A stretch of 64,000 nucleotides of DNA from a virus. A model generated the notes under the pieces. The model made no database searches, was not told the origin of the DNA, and saw nothing but the letters and a program-made list of their open reading frames with translations. The stretch covers positions 1 through 64,000 of the IMG/VR virus record IMGVR_UViG_3300043392_000054, one strand, 5' to 3'. Positions 21,667 through 30,048 of the stretch are shown here, piece after piece. Both the position numbers and the translations under genes were made by a program. Positions within the stretch are counted from its first letter, which is position 1; the number at the start of each line of letters is the position of its first letter.

Positions 21667-23709
21667 ATGGCTAAATCTTCTAAATTTTTAAGACTAGATG
21701 CTGATGTTCTGCTAGAATTTATCTACCATGACCAAGCAAATACTAGTGCGTCTGAAATTACAGTAGATGATAGTGGAAGTCATATTAAGTTTTTAGATAC
21801 TATTGAAAATGATAGTACTAAAACAAGATATTTAATTCATGAATTAGGAGGAGATGTTGTAAATTTTACGGTGTCTAAAACTGGAGCTTATATCGTTGTA
21901 AATGATTTTGCTTCACGTGAATTACAATTACAAAACGGAAAGACATATAAGTTTAATCTTTCTGCTCTTCCAAACCCAGCTAGCTTTTCAATTAGTGGAG
22001 GTGGAAGTTATACCTTATTAGGTAATATTGGTACATATGTACCTAATACAAATGGAACTTATAAGTATTCATATACTGACTTAAATGAAGGATTTATTCA
22101 AGTAAGAGATACTATAAATTCATATTATGCAACACCAGAACAAGAAACTGGAAATACTATCAAAGCTGGTACAGGCGAAATTGGAAGATACTATGCAATT
22201 ATAGACAATGTTGATAATACTAGATTTGCTCTTTTAGACAATACTTTAGGTTATTTAGAAACACAAGGTTGGACAGGAACTAAAGCTCTTGATTTAGCAC
22301 CTCAAACTTTAACAGGAAACATTGTCAATTATGATACTATTAGACTTCACTTAAGAAGCGGTTATTCTTTTTCAGGTAGAGGTTACCAAGGTTTTATATT
22401 CCAAACTAAGGCAAAGAGAAAATCAGGCATATACAATTTCTTTACATCATTAGCCTATTTAAATAGTTCTAATTACGAAATTCAAAACCCGAATCCATTT
22501 ATATTAAGTGGAACGCCATTTTCTAAGTTTATAGAAATTAAAGTGCCATCATTAGTTGATATGTATGACACTCAATTTAATTTAGATTTCCAAAATGCAT
22601 TCTTTGGATTAGAAAATACTGTACATTCAATTAATCCAAGCACAAACTATGAAATCACATTTAAGTTAATTAATAAAATTACAGAAGTAGCCGGTGTTAA
22701 ATATGCTGATGTAGCGGAACAAGTAGAAGTTACTCTTCCGCAAGAAGACGAATACCAAGATATAGCTGCTGTAGTTGAAGAAGCAGCAGATGGAGATTAT
22801 TTTAATTTATATGGATTAAAAGATGGTTCAATTGCTAACTTTTCGCAATACGTTTTAGATAGAATTCAAAAATCGCAAGATGACATTACAGTCTTTTATG
22901 ATGTTGAAGTAATGGAACAAATTGGTTTAGCATTTGCAACTACTTTTTCAAGTTCATACGTGCAAACTAATAACTTCGATACTCCTATTTCATTTAGACC
23001 TATTATTAAAAATGCTAATGTTGCGGTTTCATTTGTAATTAATCTTAATTTAAGAATTTATAATTCAACTGATAATACTCAAATATTAAAACAAGCTAGT
23101 TTAGTTTATAATAAACCATCTAGATATGGTAAGAAAATGATGCAATTGGCTTTAGGAAATAACGTGGTTAATAAAGTTTATAATACTATTGCTAGTACAC
23201 AAACTGGAGTAGCAATTGAAGCTTTTGTAAATTCTATTAGGCCATCAGTTGGAGAAACTAGATATGTCCCGGTTGCAGTAGATACTGTAAATATTTTAGC
23301 AGGCAATTCTCAAGTTGTATTAGAAGGTACTAACATCAATACAGTTACACCTCTATTATACAAACCAGAGGGAGAAGGAATCATGAGACTTTCTAAAGTA
23401 GCTGATAGCTTTATTAAATTTAAAATTGTTCAATCTAATGGAAGCTCAATGAAAGAAGTTTCTTTAGTTAATGCAGATTCAGTTGACCTTTTAATTAAGA
23501 GTGGTAATATTGAACAAAAAATTTCAGCAGATTATACATTCCCAGATGTTGATATGGGTCACGGTGAAGTTTTATTTAAAATACCTAAGGCAGTTGCTTC
23601 TAGATTTGACCAACCTGATACTAATGTTGCAACTGATAAATTTTATATTAATATAACTAATGGAGCTACTAGTTCTACATTATATTATGGAATAGTAAAT
23701 ATTGTCTAA
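21667..23709 (+). CDS. Virion structural protein (680 aa), unknown
   Basis: Starts MAKSSKFLRLDADVLLEFIYHD, then mixed beta sequence with no enzymatic motif, signal or membrane segment. A beta module near residues 60-130 (GKTYKFNLSALPNPASFSI) and further strands suggest several sandwich domains. The stop overlaps the start of the tube-like gene by one base (TAATG), so they are probably translated together and may be neighbours in the virion. Likely a neck, baseplate or fibre-attachment component; no family recognised. Confidence 0.5.
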   Translation: MAKSSKFLRLDADVLLEFIYHDQANTSASEITVDDSGSHIKFLDTIENDSTKTRYLIHELGGDVVNFTVSKTGAYIVVNDFASRELQLQNGKTYKFNLSALPNPASFSISGGGSYTLLGNIGTYVPNTNGTYKYSYTDLNEGFIQVRDTINSYYATPEQETGNTIKAGTGEIGRYYAIIDNVDNTRFALLDNTLGYLETQGWTGTKALDLAPQTLTGNIVNYDTIRLHLRSGYSFSGRGYQGFIFQTKAKRKSGIYNFFTSLAYLNSSNYEIQNPNPFILSGTPFSKFIEIKVPSLVDMYDTQFNLDFQNAFFGLENTVHSINPSTNYEITFKLINKITEVAGVKYADVAEQVEVTLPQEDEYQDIAAVVEEAADGDYFNLYGLKDGSIANFSQYVLDRIQKSQDDITVFYDVEVMEQIGLAFATTFSSSYVQTNNFDTPISFRPIIKNANVAVSFVINLNLRIYNSTDNTQILKQASLVYNKPSRYGKKMMQLALGNNVVNKVYNTIASTQTGVAIEAFVNSIRPSVGETRYVPVAVDTVNILAGNSQVVLEGTNINTVTPLLYKPEGEGIMRLSKVADSFIKFKIVQSNGSSMKEVSLVNADSVDLLIKSGNIEQKISADYTFPDVDMGHGEVLFKIPKAVASRFDQPDTNVATDKFYINITNGATSSTLYYGIVNIV

Positions 23710-24260
23710 TGATTTTAAATAGTAGAAATAATCTTTTTAATTTTCAATTCCCTAGAAATTTTATTCCAGCGGAGGTAGCTGACAAGTATAAAAAATACTT
23801 GAATAGAATGCCAGGCAATATTATAACCGAACCTATAGATTTTATTAATTATTCTATTCAAGGTATTAATTTACCAGGTTTAAATTTCGACCCTATTAGC
23901 CAAGTAAATAATGACGGTACTACTAGATATTTTAGAGGTGCTCAGCCTATTCAAAACTTAGTTGATAGACAGTTTACAATAACAATGCAATTATTAGATG
24001 GTATGATTAACTACTGGATAATGCAGGATACTTTATTGTATTATTATTCAAAGGGGGTTAAAGAGCCATTTACAGAGGACATTAAATTACAGCTACTAGA
24101 TGCAGAAGGAATTCATGTTTCTTCGGTTGTATTTGAAAAACCAATTATGAACAGTATTTCTGAGTTAGACCTTAATATGAGTTCGAACATTGCAGAGTTT
24201 AATACCTTTACTATTAACTTCTATTATAACAAATTTAATATTGCATTAGAAATAGATTAA
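23709..24260 (+). CDS. Tail-tube-like protein (gp19/gp54 fold candidate)
   Basis: 183 aa, a typical size for contractile tail tube proteins (T4 gp19 is 163 aa). The pattern fits the tube fold: an N-terminal NFQFPRNFIPAEVADKYKK segment, a strand-loop-strand region (INLPGLNFDPISQ), a central RQFTITMQLLDGMINYWIM strand-helix and C-terminal paired strands ending NTFTINFYYNKFNIALEI. The tube-initiator baseplate proteins gp48 and gp54 share this fold and would fit the baseplate context better than the main tube protein. Which one it is cannot be decided from sequence alone. Confidence 0.45.
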   Translation: MILNSRNNLFNFQFPRNFIPAEVADKYKKYLNRMPGNIITEPIDFINYSIQGINLPGLNFDPISQVNNDGTTRYFRGAQPIQNLVDRQFTITMQLLDGMINYWIMQDTLLYYYSKGVKEPFTEDIKLQLLDAEGIHVSSVVFEKPIMNSISELDLNMSSNIAEFNTFTINFYYNKFNIALEID

Positions 24261-24270
24261 TATATAGAAT

Positions 24271-24639
24271 ATGAAAACATTTTTAGAATATCTTTCAGAG
24301 CAAAATGTAACTAACCAAGAGTGGGATATGTTACAAGAATCTTTAACTTCTGAATTAACTCCAGAACTAGAAGAAAAGATAGATATGGCTATTGATGAAT
24401 TTATGTTTAACTATGAAGACCACAATGGCCTAATCGATATTGAAAGATTTAACGAAGAATTAACTAACGAAGGTCTTCTTGGTTCTATTATTGGCGGTTT
24501 AACTGGTTTTGCTCTTGGAACTACAGTTGGTAAAATTGTAGCTAGAGCATTAGGAGTTCAATCTGGACTTCTTTATGATTTATTAACTTCAAGATTAGTT
24601 GGTGCCTCTATAGGTGCTGCTCTTGGTAACCGCATCTAA
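24271..24639 (+). CDS. Small glycine-zipper protein with capsid-targeting-like N-terminus
   Basis: 122 aa. The start MKTFLEYLSEQ resembles T4 capsid-targeting sequences (internal proteins start with MKTYQEF-like peptides, cut after L/I-x-E). An acidic helical region follows to about residue 66. A possible second cleavage site, ELTNE|GLLG, then precedes a Gly/Ala/Leu-rich hydrophobic tail with repeated small-xxx-small spacing (IIGGLTGFALGTTVG, LVGASIGAALG), a glycine zipper typical of membrane-inserting peptides. Reading: a packaged pro-protein releasing a membrane-active peptide. The domain pattern is seen; packaging and cleavage are inferred. Confidence 0.6.
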   Translation: MKTFLEYLSEQNVTNQEWDMLQESLTSELTPELEEKIDMAIDEFMFNYEDHNGLIDIERFNEELTNEGLLGSIIGGLTGFALGTTVGKIVARALGVQSGLLYDLLTSRLVGASIGAALGNRI

Positions 24640-24640
24640 T

Positions 24641-25318
24641 ATGCAAATTATTGCAGTTGACTTTTCTTTAAATTCCCCCGGTATCGTAGTCCTTACTCAA
24701 AAAGGCTTAAAGTTTATTTCATATCTAAAACCTGGTATGGGAACTAAAGCTGAAACTAAAATGCAAGAAGAACTTGCAATGCTTAAAGATATTACACTTA
24801 AATTTCAACCCATTTTTGAAACCTCAAAAGACTTTTCTGAAAAAGAAATCTCAAAGTTATATAGATTTATTACAATGTCTAATGATATTATTAGTTTAAT
24901 TGATGATTTAGACCTAATAGACCCTAAATTACCTATAACTATTGCTTTTGAAGGTGTTTCTTATGGTTCTTCTGGTGGAGGCACTAATAATCTAATTGAC
25001 TTAGCAGCTGGAGCAGCCATATTTAAGTTTCATCTATTTACTAAATATAACACAAAAGAAAGAGACCTAAAGTTTAACATTGTAACCGTTGCTCCGACCT
25101 CTATAAAGAAATTTGCAGGTGGAGGCAGAATGAATAAATTAGAACTTTGGAATTCTTTTATTGAAAATAATCTTAAAGACCAAGCATTAGCAAAAAGTGA
25201 TGTGTGGGGCCTAGCTAGTAAACTAGAAATTGGTAAAAAGGTTCCAAAGCCCTTTGATGACTTAGTAGATGCTTATTATTTAGCTATGTACATTAAGGAC
25301 CTTAATCTCCTCCCTTAA
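24641..25318 (+). CDS. RuvC-like resolvase / RNase H-fold nuclease
   Basis: The ATG at 24641, just after the previous stop (TAATATG), is preferred over 24614 inside the upstream gene, giving 225 aa. The N-terminal AVDFSLNSPGIVVL is the first acidic strand of RuvC-type nucleases (DxSxxxxG). The second acid is in ITIAFEGVSYGSSGGG, a possible helix and VAPTSIKKFAGG segment follow, and the C-terminal pair lies in KPFDDLVDAYYLAMYI (DxxxDA). All four catalytic carboxylates appear present. T4 resolves branched DNA with endonuclease VII; a RuvC-like enzyme may replace it before packaging. It opens the replication block. Confidence 0.65.
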   Translation: MQIIAVDFSLNSPGIVVLTQKGLKFISYLKPGMGTKAETKMQEELAMLKDITLKFQPIFETSKDFSEKEISKLYRFITMSNDIISLIDDLDLIDPKLPITIAFEGVSYGSSGGGTNNLIDLAAGAAIFKFHLFTKYNTKERDLKFNIVTVAPTSIKKFAGGGRMNKLELWNSFIENNLKDQALAKSDVWGLASKLEIGKKVPKPFDDLVDAYYLAMYIKDLNLLP

Positions 25319-25338
25319 ATATACCTTGTAAACCGGAA

Positions 25339-25370
25339 ACCCTAAACTTATATTCTAGGGTCTCATTTTT
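25339..25370 (+). terminator. Hairpin terminator after RuvC-like gene
   Basis: ACCCTA pairs with TAGGGT across an 11-base loop and is followed by TCTCATTTTTG. The stem is short (6 bp) and the T-run is not immediate, so termination may be partial. Confidence 0.5.
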
Positions 25371-25419
25371 GTTTCAAGATTTTTAGATTATTTTTAAATT
25401 ATTTTTAAATATATACTAT

Positions 25420-25617
25420 ATGAGAAATTTAAAAGGACAAGACTCATCTTTATTGACTCCAGGAGAGTATTTAACACTTTATAGTCTACTGCATAAAATG
25501 CTTTTGATAGGTAATATTCAAGAAGAAGAATTAGAAAGCCTATTGCAAAAGTGTGGCTTAACTAAAATAGAAGCTGACTTATATAAAGACTCTGCTGGAA
25601 ATAATTATAAGATGTAA
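25420..25617 (+). CDS. Small hypothetical protein (65 aa)
   Basis: ATG preceded by A/T-rich DNA with a duplicated TTATTTTTAAA block and ATATATACTATATG. The protein is helical: LLTPGEYLTLYSLLHKMLLIGNIQEEELESLLQ spread over two amphipathic helices, then KCGLTKIEADLYKDSAGN. It lies between a terminator and the gp32 leader. Small early-type gene with no recognised family. Confidence 0.5.
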   Translation: MRNLKGQDSSLLTPGEYLTLYSLLHKMLLIGNIQEEELESLLQKCGLTKIEADLYKDSAGNNYKM

Positions 25618-25652
25618 TTGAAACTATTTTAAATAGCTCTATATAATTACAG

Positions 25653-25695
25653 TTAACGTTTAAGAAAGGTACCTAAAAGAATTAACGCATTAACG
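25653..25695 (+). repeat. Three TTAACG repeats in the gp32 leader
   Basis: TTAACG occurs at 25653, 25682 and 25690 in the 117-base untranslated region before the gp32 gene. T4 gp32 represses its own translation by binding a leader pseudoknot and adjoining unstructured RNA. These repeats may be the equivalent operator, but no convincing pseudoknot was drawn by eye. Confidence 0.35.
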
Positions 25696-25734
25696 GAATT
25701 TAAACAATTTAAAGAAAATTAAAGTTTTAAAGAC

Positions 25735-26673
25735 ATGGCAGATTTTGACATTTTTAATCTAGGGGTCAACGATGTTGACACACACGAAGTACAAACATCA
25801 TCATCAGGTGATAATATGTACAAACCAACAGCCGACCAAGGCAAAGACGGAACTTACAAAGCAATGATTCGTTTTGTTCCAAATCCAGCAAATCCACGCA
25901 ATTCATTAATCAAAAAATACGTACACTGGCTAAAAGATGCAGGTGGCGAAGGTAAATTAATTGATTCACCATCTTCTATTGGTGATAAGTGTCCAATTGC
26001 AGATGCATTCTTCAAATTACGTAAGTCTGATTCAGCAGTAGACCGTAAGATGTCAGAGCAATTAAAGCGTCGTGAACAATATTATGCATTAGTTAAGGTC
26101 ATTAAAGACCCTCAGTTTCCTGAATTCGAAGGAACATATAAGATTTTTAAATTTGGTTATAAAATCAAAGAGAAAATCGACGAAGAATTAAAACCAACAT
26201 TTGGCGACCCAACTCAAGTATTTGACCTTTTTGAAGGTAAGAACTTTGAATTAATCATTACTCGTCAAGGTGAATATAACAATTACGATAAATCTAAATT
26301 CTCAGCTAGTCGTTCAGCTATCTTAATTGATAATAAGCCTGCTGAAAAAACAAAAGAGAATATGGAAGTAATTAAAGCTGAATTAGAAAAAGCTCCGTCA
26401 TTAGAACCGTATGAGTTTAAAGCTTGGGACGATGAAACACGTGATTTTGTTAATTCAATCTTACGTCAATACTTAAATCCAGGTTCATCTATGGATTCTA
26501 TTGCAAACTCAACTCCTAAACCAGCAGCTAAACCAGCTCCTGCTAAAGTTGCAGAATCAGTTTCGGCGCCAAGCGGCAATCCTGATATTGATGCATTTGA
26601 AGCGGGCTCTTCATCAGTTGCAGTTGATTCAGGCGATGATTTAGATTCATTCTTAAATGATTTAGATTTATAA
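25735..26673 (+). CDS. 32: Single-stranded DNA-binding protein gp32
   Basis: 312 aa (T4 gp32 is 301). It aligns by eye with T4 gp32 through the core: KYVHWLKD, GDKCPIADAF, REQYYALVKVIKDPQFPEFE, then FKFGYKIKEKID, FEGKNFELIITRQGEYNNYD and SKFSASRSAI. The C-terminus is an acidic tail (DDLDSFLNDLDL) matching the T4 protein-interaction tail, after a Pro/Ala linker. It coats ssDNA and coordinates polymerase, helicase loading and recombination. Only one Cys (residue 86) is present, so the T4 zinc site (one His, three Cys) cannot form. Many CGT Arg codons suggest high expression. A strong terminator follows, so it is largely monocistronic. Confidence 0.9.
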   Translation: MADFDIFNLGVNDVDTHEVQTSSSGDNMYKPTADQGKDGTYKAMIRFVPNPANPRNSLIKKYVHWLKDAGGEGKLIDSPSSIGDKCPIADAFFKLRKSDSAVDRKMSEQLKRREQYYALVKVIKDPQFPEFEGTYKIFKFGYKIKEKIDEELKPTFGDPTQVFDLFEGKNFELIITRQGEYNNYDKSKFSASRSAILIDNKPAEKTKENMEVIKAELEKAPSLEPYEFKAWDDETRDFVNSILRQYLNPGSSMDSIANSTPKPAAKPAPAKVAESVSAPSGNPDIDAFEAGSSSVAVDSGDDLDSFLNDLDL

Positions 26674-26694
26674 AATAAACTTTTTTAAGTTTAC

Positions 26695-26732
26695 AATTAA
26701 GACCTATTAGTAATAGTAGGTCTTAATTTTGT
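26695..26732 (+). terminator. Strong rho-independent terminator after gp32
   Basis: A perfect 12-bp stem, AATTAAGACCTA with TAGGTCTTAATT, loop of 10 bases, followed by TTGTTAAATT. It separates the gp32 transcript from the primase operon. Confidence 0.8.
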
Positions 26733-26745
26733 TAAATTGGGTTAT

Positions 26746-27816
26746 ATGTCATCTAAAATATCAGAAGAACTTAAGTTTAAAATAAAGACTTTATTTAAGC
26801 AAGTTGTCCTTAAAGAACATAAGGCTGGTGGCAAAACCATGTTAAAAGATATGCCAGGTCGTATTAGCTTAGCATGTCCTTATTGTGGTGACTCTACCAG
26901 AGATGATAAAATGAAACGCGGTAATTTATACTGGGATACATTACAATATCACTGTTTTAACTGCGGTCAACACTCAGATGCGTATCAGTTTCTTAAGGAC
27001 CATGGTGTTAGACTTAATTCAGATGAAACAATAGAACTTATTGATTATGTTAAAGAACATAGAATTGAAACAAATCATGCCGATGTACTTCAACATGGAG
27101 TTTATTCTAAAGTAATTGAAATCGCCCCAACAAAACAAGACCTAAGAGATGGTTTAGGATTTAAAGATATTATTGTTGGAGATTCAGCTTGGTTATATCT
27201 AAGAAATAGAATGCTTCATAATAAGTTAGATTATTTCATGTTTTCCCCCAAAGATAAGCGCTTATATATTTTAAATTTAGGGCCTAATGATAAAGTAATA
27301 GGTATGCAATCAAGAGCTCTTATTAAAACAAAAAGTTCTAGATATTTAACGTATGACGTATTAAAAATAAAAGAATGGCTTGGACAACCATTTGAAATAG
27401 ATGAAGAATCAACATCGAACATTGGTAAAATATCAACGCTATTCGGTATTTTACAAGTTGATATGAATAGACCTGTAACTATTTTTGAGGGACCGATGGA
27501 CCGATTATTTATGAACAATTCATTGGCATTAGCATCAGCTCAAAGAGATACAACAGAATTAGATGAGATACCAACCGTTAGATATATGTTTGATAATGAT
27601 AAAGTGGGTAAAGAAAAGATGATGCAAAAAATGAAACGAGGTAAAAGTGTATTTACTTGGGATAGATTTTTAAGCGAAACTAAGATGGATAAATATCCTA
27701 GTACAATTAAAGATTTAAACGATTTAGTAATGGCATCATTTGCGATTAAAAGCGAATGTTTAAAAAAGATAGAAGAATATTTTAGTACTTCACCTTTAGA
27801 TGCTTATTACTTATGA
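26746..27816 (+). CDS. 61: DNA primase gp61 (zinc finger plus TOPRIM)
   Basis: The ATG at 26746 is preferred over an in-frame TTG at 26737, giving 356 aa (T4 gp61 342). An N-terminal zinc ribbon uses C44PYC47 and C70FNC73. The TOPRIM core shows VTIFEGPMDRLF (catalytic Glu and Asp) near residue 243 and YMFDNDKVGKE (DxD) near 280. The enzyme makes RNA primers for the lagging strand and works with the gp41 helicase, encoded at 54.3 kb. The next gene starts inside its stop codon (ATGATG). Confidence 0.9.
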   Translation: MSSKISEELKFKIKTLFKQVVLKEHKAGGKTMLKDMPGRISLACPYCGDSTRDDKMKRGNLYWDTLQYHCFNCGQHSDAYQFLKDHGVRLNSDETIELIDYVKEHRIETNHADVLQHGVYSKVIEIAPTKQDLRDGLGFKDIIVGDSAWLYLRNRMLHNKLDYFMFSPKDKRLYILNLGPNDKVIGMQSRALIKTKSSRYLTYDVLKIKEWLGQPFEIDEESTSNIGKISTLFGILQVDMNRPVTIFEGPMDRLFMNNSLALASAQRDTTELDEIPTVRYMFDNDKVGKEKMMQKMKRGKSVFTWDRFLSETKMDKYPSTIKDLNDLVMASFAIKSECLKKIEEYFSTSPLDAYYL

Positions 27817-28028
27817 TGTCATTAATAATGATGGTTGAGAAAGAATTAGAAGATTTTGAAAACGAAAGAGATAAACACAAAGGTTTAAAATCGTTAGTTG
27901 ATTTTAATACCGGTTTAACCGAATATACAGGTTCAAATTCATCTATAGAAATTAAACCAGTATTTAAAAAGAAACTAAAGGTTTCTATTTATAGAAAAGA
28001 AGATAAGAATAAAGGTCAATTGTTTTAA
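27813..28028 (+). CDS. Small charged protein with C-terminal QLF tail (71 aa)
   Basis: Starts at the primase stop; either of two adjacent ATGs (27813, 27816) could be used. Acidic N-terminus, then a basic stretch (KPVFKKKLKVSIYRKEDKNK) and the C-terminal residues GQLF. Q-L-F at a free C-terminus resembles clamp-binding peptides. It lies between primase and UvsY in a replication operon. No family recognised. Confidence 0.55.
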   Translation: MMSLIMMVEKELEDFENERDKHKGLKSLVDFNTGLTEYTGSNSSIEIKPVFKKKLKVSIYRKEDKNKGQLF

Positions 28029-28038
28029 TAACAAATAT

Positions 28039-28485
28039 ATGTCAGAAACGCCTGAACAACCAGTAAAAGTAAATAAATTAGTTAAGTTAGATGAGCTTTT
28101 AGGTAGAGAGCGTTCTGATTGGACTAAAAAAATCCAAGACCTTGCAAATGATTTAAAAACGGGTAATAATTTACACGAAGTAGCATCATACACTTTAAGC
28201 TATCGTCAAATACTGATAGAGGGTTTAGCATCAATCTCTTCTAAAATTAGAACACAAAAAGCCAAATTTGATAAATTATATCAAGAGGCTTGGATTAGAT
28301 ATTACACATACGATTACAAATTAACTGATTCTCAAAGAGAAAAGTTTATTAAGTCTGATTTATCAGACGAGTTGCAACTTCAAGAAATGTTAGAATCGCA
28401 TAAAGATTTTTTAACAGGAACGGTTAAGACACTTGATAATATGGGATTTGCAATAAAGCAACGCATAGACATGAAGCAACTATAA
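28039..28485 (+). CDS. uvsY: Recombination mediator UvsY
   Basis: 148 aa (T4 UvsY 137). All-helical with the conserved C-terminal segment LDNMGFAIKQRIDMKQL, closely matching the T4 IKSRGFAIKHIQDM region, and a central KAKFDKLYQEAWIRYY helix. UvsY loads UvsX on gp32-coated ssDNA. The uvsY-uvsW adjacency is also found in T4, which supports the call. UvsX is encoded separately at 52.9 kb. Confidence 0.8.
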   Translation: MSETPEQPVKVNKLVKLDELLGRERSDWTKKIQDLANDLKTGNNLHEVASYTLSYRQILIEGLASISSKIRTQKAKFDKLYQEAWIRYYTYDYKLTDSQREKFIKSDLSDELQLQEMLESHKDFLTGTVKTLDNMGFAIKQRIDMKQL

Positions 28486-28501
28486 AAAATAGTAGCATGT
28501 T

Positions 28502-30007
28502 TTGGTATTAAGCCTAACACAAGATAATAGATTCTTAAGCATAGACGAAGCTAGTGAATTAGAATTAGAACAACTTAATATTAGTTTAACTAAACGAATA
28601 GAAGGTTGGAGATTTAATCCACTTGTTAAAAGAGGAATATGGGATGGTTATGTGTCTTACATTAAAGATAACAGATGGATTCCTGTAGGACTTTGGAGAC
28701 ACGTAATGGTCTTATGTAAAGAATATAGATTTGAACTTAAAATCAATGGAGTAACTAGACTCTTTGATTCAAATATAACGGCCGAATCATTTGAAGAATG
28801 GGCCTTAGATTTTTTCGATGGTGCTAAAATAACACCAAGAGATTATCAAATAGAAGCATCGTTTAATATACTTAAATTTAGAAGATGTTTAGCAGAATTA
28901 GCTACTTCAGCTGGAAAGACAATGATTTCCTTTATGACAGTGGCATATATGCTAGAAAAACAAAAAGCTAATAAAATTCTTTTTATTGTGCCAAACGTTT
29001 CATTAGTAGTTCAAGCTAGTGAAGATTTTCAAGATTATAATTGGAGAAATAGAGTTAGAATAAAAATTCAACAGATATTTTCAGGGCAAACTATTAAACC
29101 TAATTCAAATGTTGTAATAGGAACCTATCAGTCTTTAGTTAAAAAAGATAAAGAATATTTTGATGAGTTTGATGCAGTCATTGTCGATGAGTGTCATAAA
29201 ATGAAATCAGCTTCTATCAAAGATATTTTAGCTAAATGTAGAAATGCAGTCTATAAGTTTGGTTTATCTGGTACTATTCCCAAAGATGGAACACTAGATA
29301 AATTAACTTTAATGTCACAAACTGGGCCTGTAATTACAGAAATTAAAGCAGCTTTTTTACAAAAAGAGGGACACATTGCAGGTTGTAGGGTTAAGGTGAT
29401 AGAAATGAATTACGCTTCAGAAAAAACAAGACAAGCATTTCAAGAATTAGCTCAAAACAGATATGAAAGCAAAGATGTATTTCAACTTGAACAAAATTAT
29501 GTTGTAAATAACGAAGCAAGATTAGATTTTATTGTAAATGTAATTGGTAAAGTTCCTAAAAATAGTCTAGTTCTCTTTCATCGAATTGAACATGGTAAAA
29601 AAATATATGAGGCACTAAGAGCTAAAAGTAATAAAAAGGTTTATTATGTTGATGGCGGTACCAATTCAGATATTAGAGAAGAACATAAAAAGAAAATGGA
29701 AGCCGGTGATGATATAGTTATTGTTGCATCTTATGGAACATTCTCAACAGGTATCTCAATTAAAAAAATCCACAGTATCTTTTTTACTGAATCCTTTAAG
29801 TCTGAAGTTATTATTAGGCAATCAATCGGTAGAGGTTTAAGACAACATGAATCAAAAACCGATGTATTAATAGTAGATTTTGTAGATAATATTTGTACAC
29901 CAGAATGGGAAAATTATCTATATAAGCACGGAAATGAAAGACAAAGAATTTATAAACAAGAACAATTTGTCTATGAAATAAAGAAGGTTTCATTTGATAG
30001 TGAATAA
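28502..30007 (+). CDS. uvsW: RNA-DNA/DNA helicase UvsW (probable TTG start)
   Basis: 501 aa (T4 503), superfamily 2 helicase. The N-terminal double-stranded-DNA-binding module WRFNPLVKRGIWDGYV matches T4 YRFNPRFRYGNWDG. Walker A is ATSAGKTMISF, motif II VDECHKM, motif III SGTIP, and motifs V-VI are VASYGTFSTGISI and RQSIGRGLRQH. It reverses R-loops and stalled forks and shuts off origin replication. The frame's first possible start is TTG at 28502; the nearby ATG at 28497 is out of frame, and the next in-frame Met is about 75 codons in, after conserved sequence. TTG fits the T4 N-terminal length. Confidence 0.85.
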   Translation: MVLSLTQDNRFLSIDEASELELEQLNISLTKRIEGWRFNPLVKRGIWDGYVSYIKDNRWIPVGLWRHVMVLCKEYRFELKINGVTRLFDSNITAESFEEWALDFFDGAKITPRDYQIEASFNILKFRRCLAELATSAGKTMISFMTVAYMLEKQKANKILFIVPNVSLVVQASEDFQDYNWRNRVRIKIQQIFSGQTIKPNSNVVIGTYQSLVKKDKEYFDEFDAVIVDECHKMKSASIKDILAKCRNAVYKFGLSGTIPKDGTLDKLTLMSQTGPVITEIKAAFLQKEGHIAGCRVKVIEMNYASEKTRQAFQELAQNRYESKDVFQLEQNYVVNNEARLDFIVNVIGKVPKNSLVLFHRIEHGKKIYEALRAKSNKKVYYVDGGTNSDIREEHKKKMEAGDDIVIVASYGTFSTGISIKKIHSIFFTESFKSEVIIRQSIGRGLRQHESKTDVLIVDFVDNICTPEWENYLYKHGNERQRIYKQEQFVYEIKKVSFDSE

Positions 30008-30011
30008 GTTA

Positions 30012-30027
30012 GATATATAAATAAATT
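30012..30027 (+). promoter_or_regulatory. Candidate late promoter containing TATAAATA
   Basis: GATATATAAATAAATT, 22 bases before the 580-aa gene, includes a perfect T4 late promoter core TATAAATA (30016-30023). It is the best of the GATATATA series. Confidence 0.5.
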
Positions 30028-30048
30028 GTAATAAAAAAATAAAATATT

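Noticed and set aside
25381-25419. Duplicated TTATTTTTAAA as a promoter for the 65-aa gene
   Set aside because: Only low-complexity A/T; lacks both the TATATTT(A/G) box and the upstream box of the better promoters.
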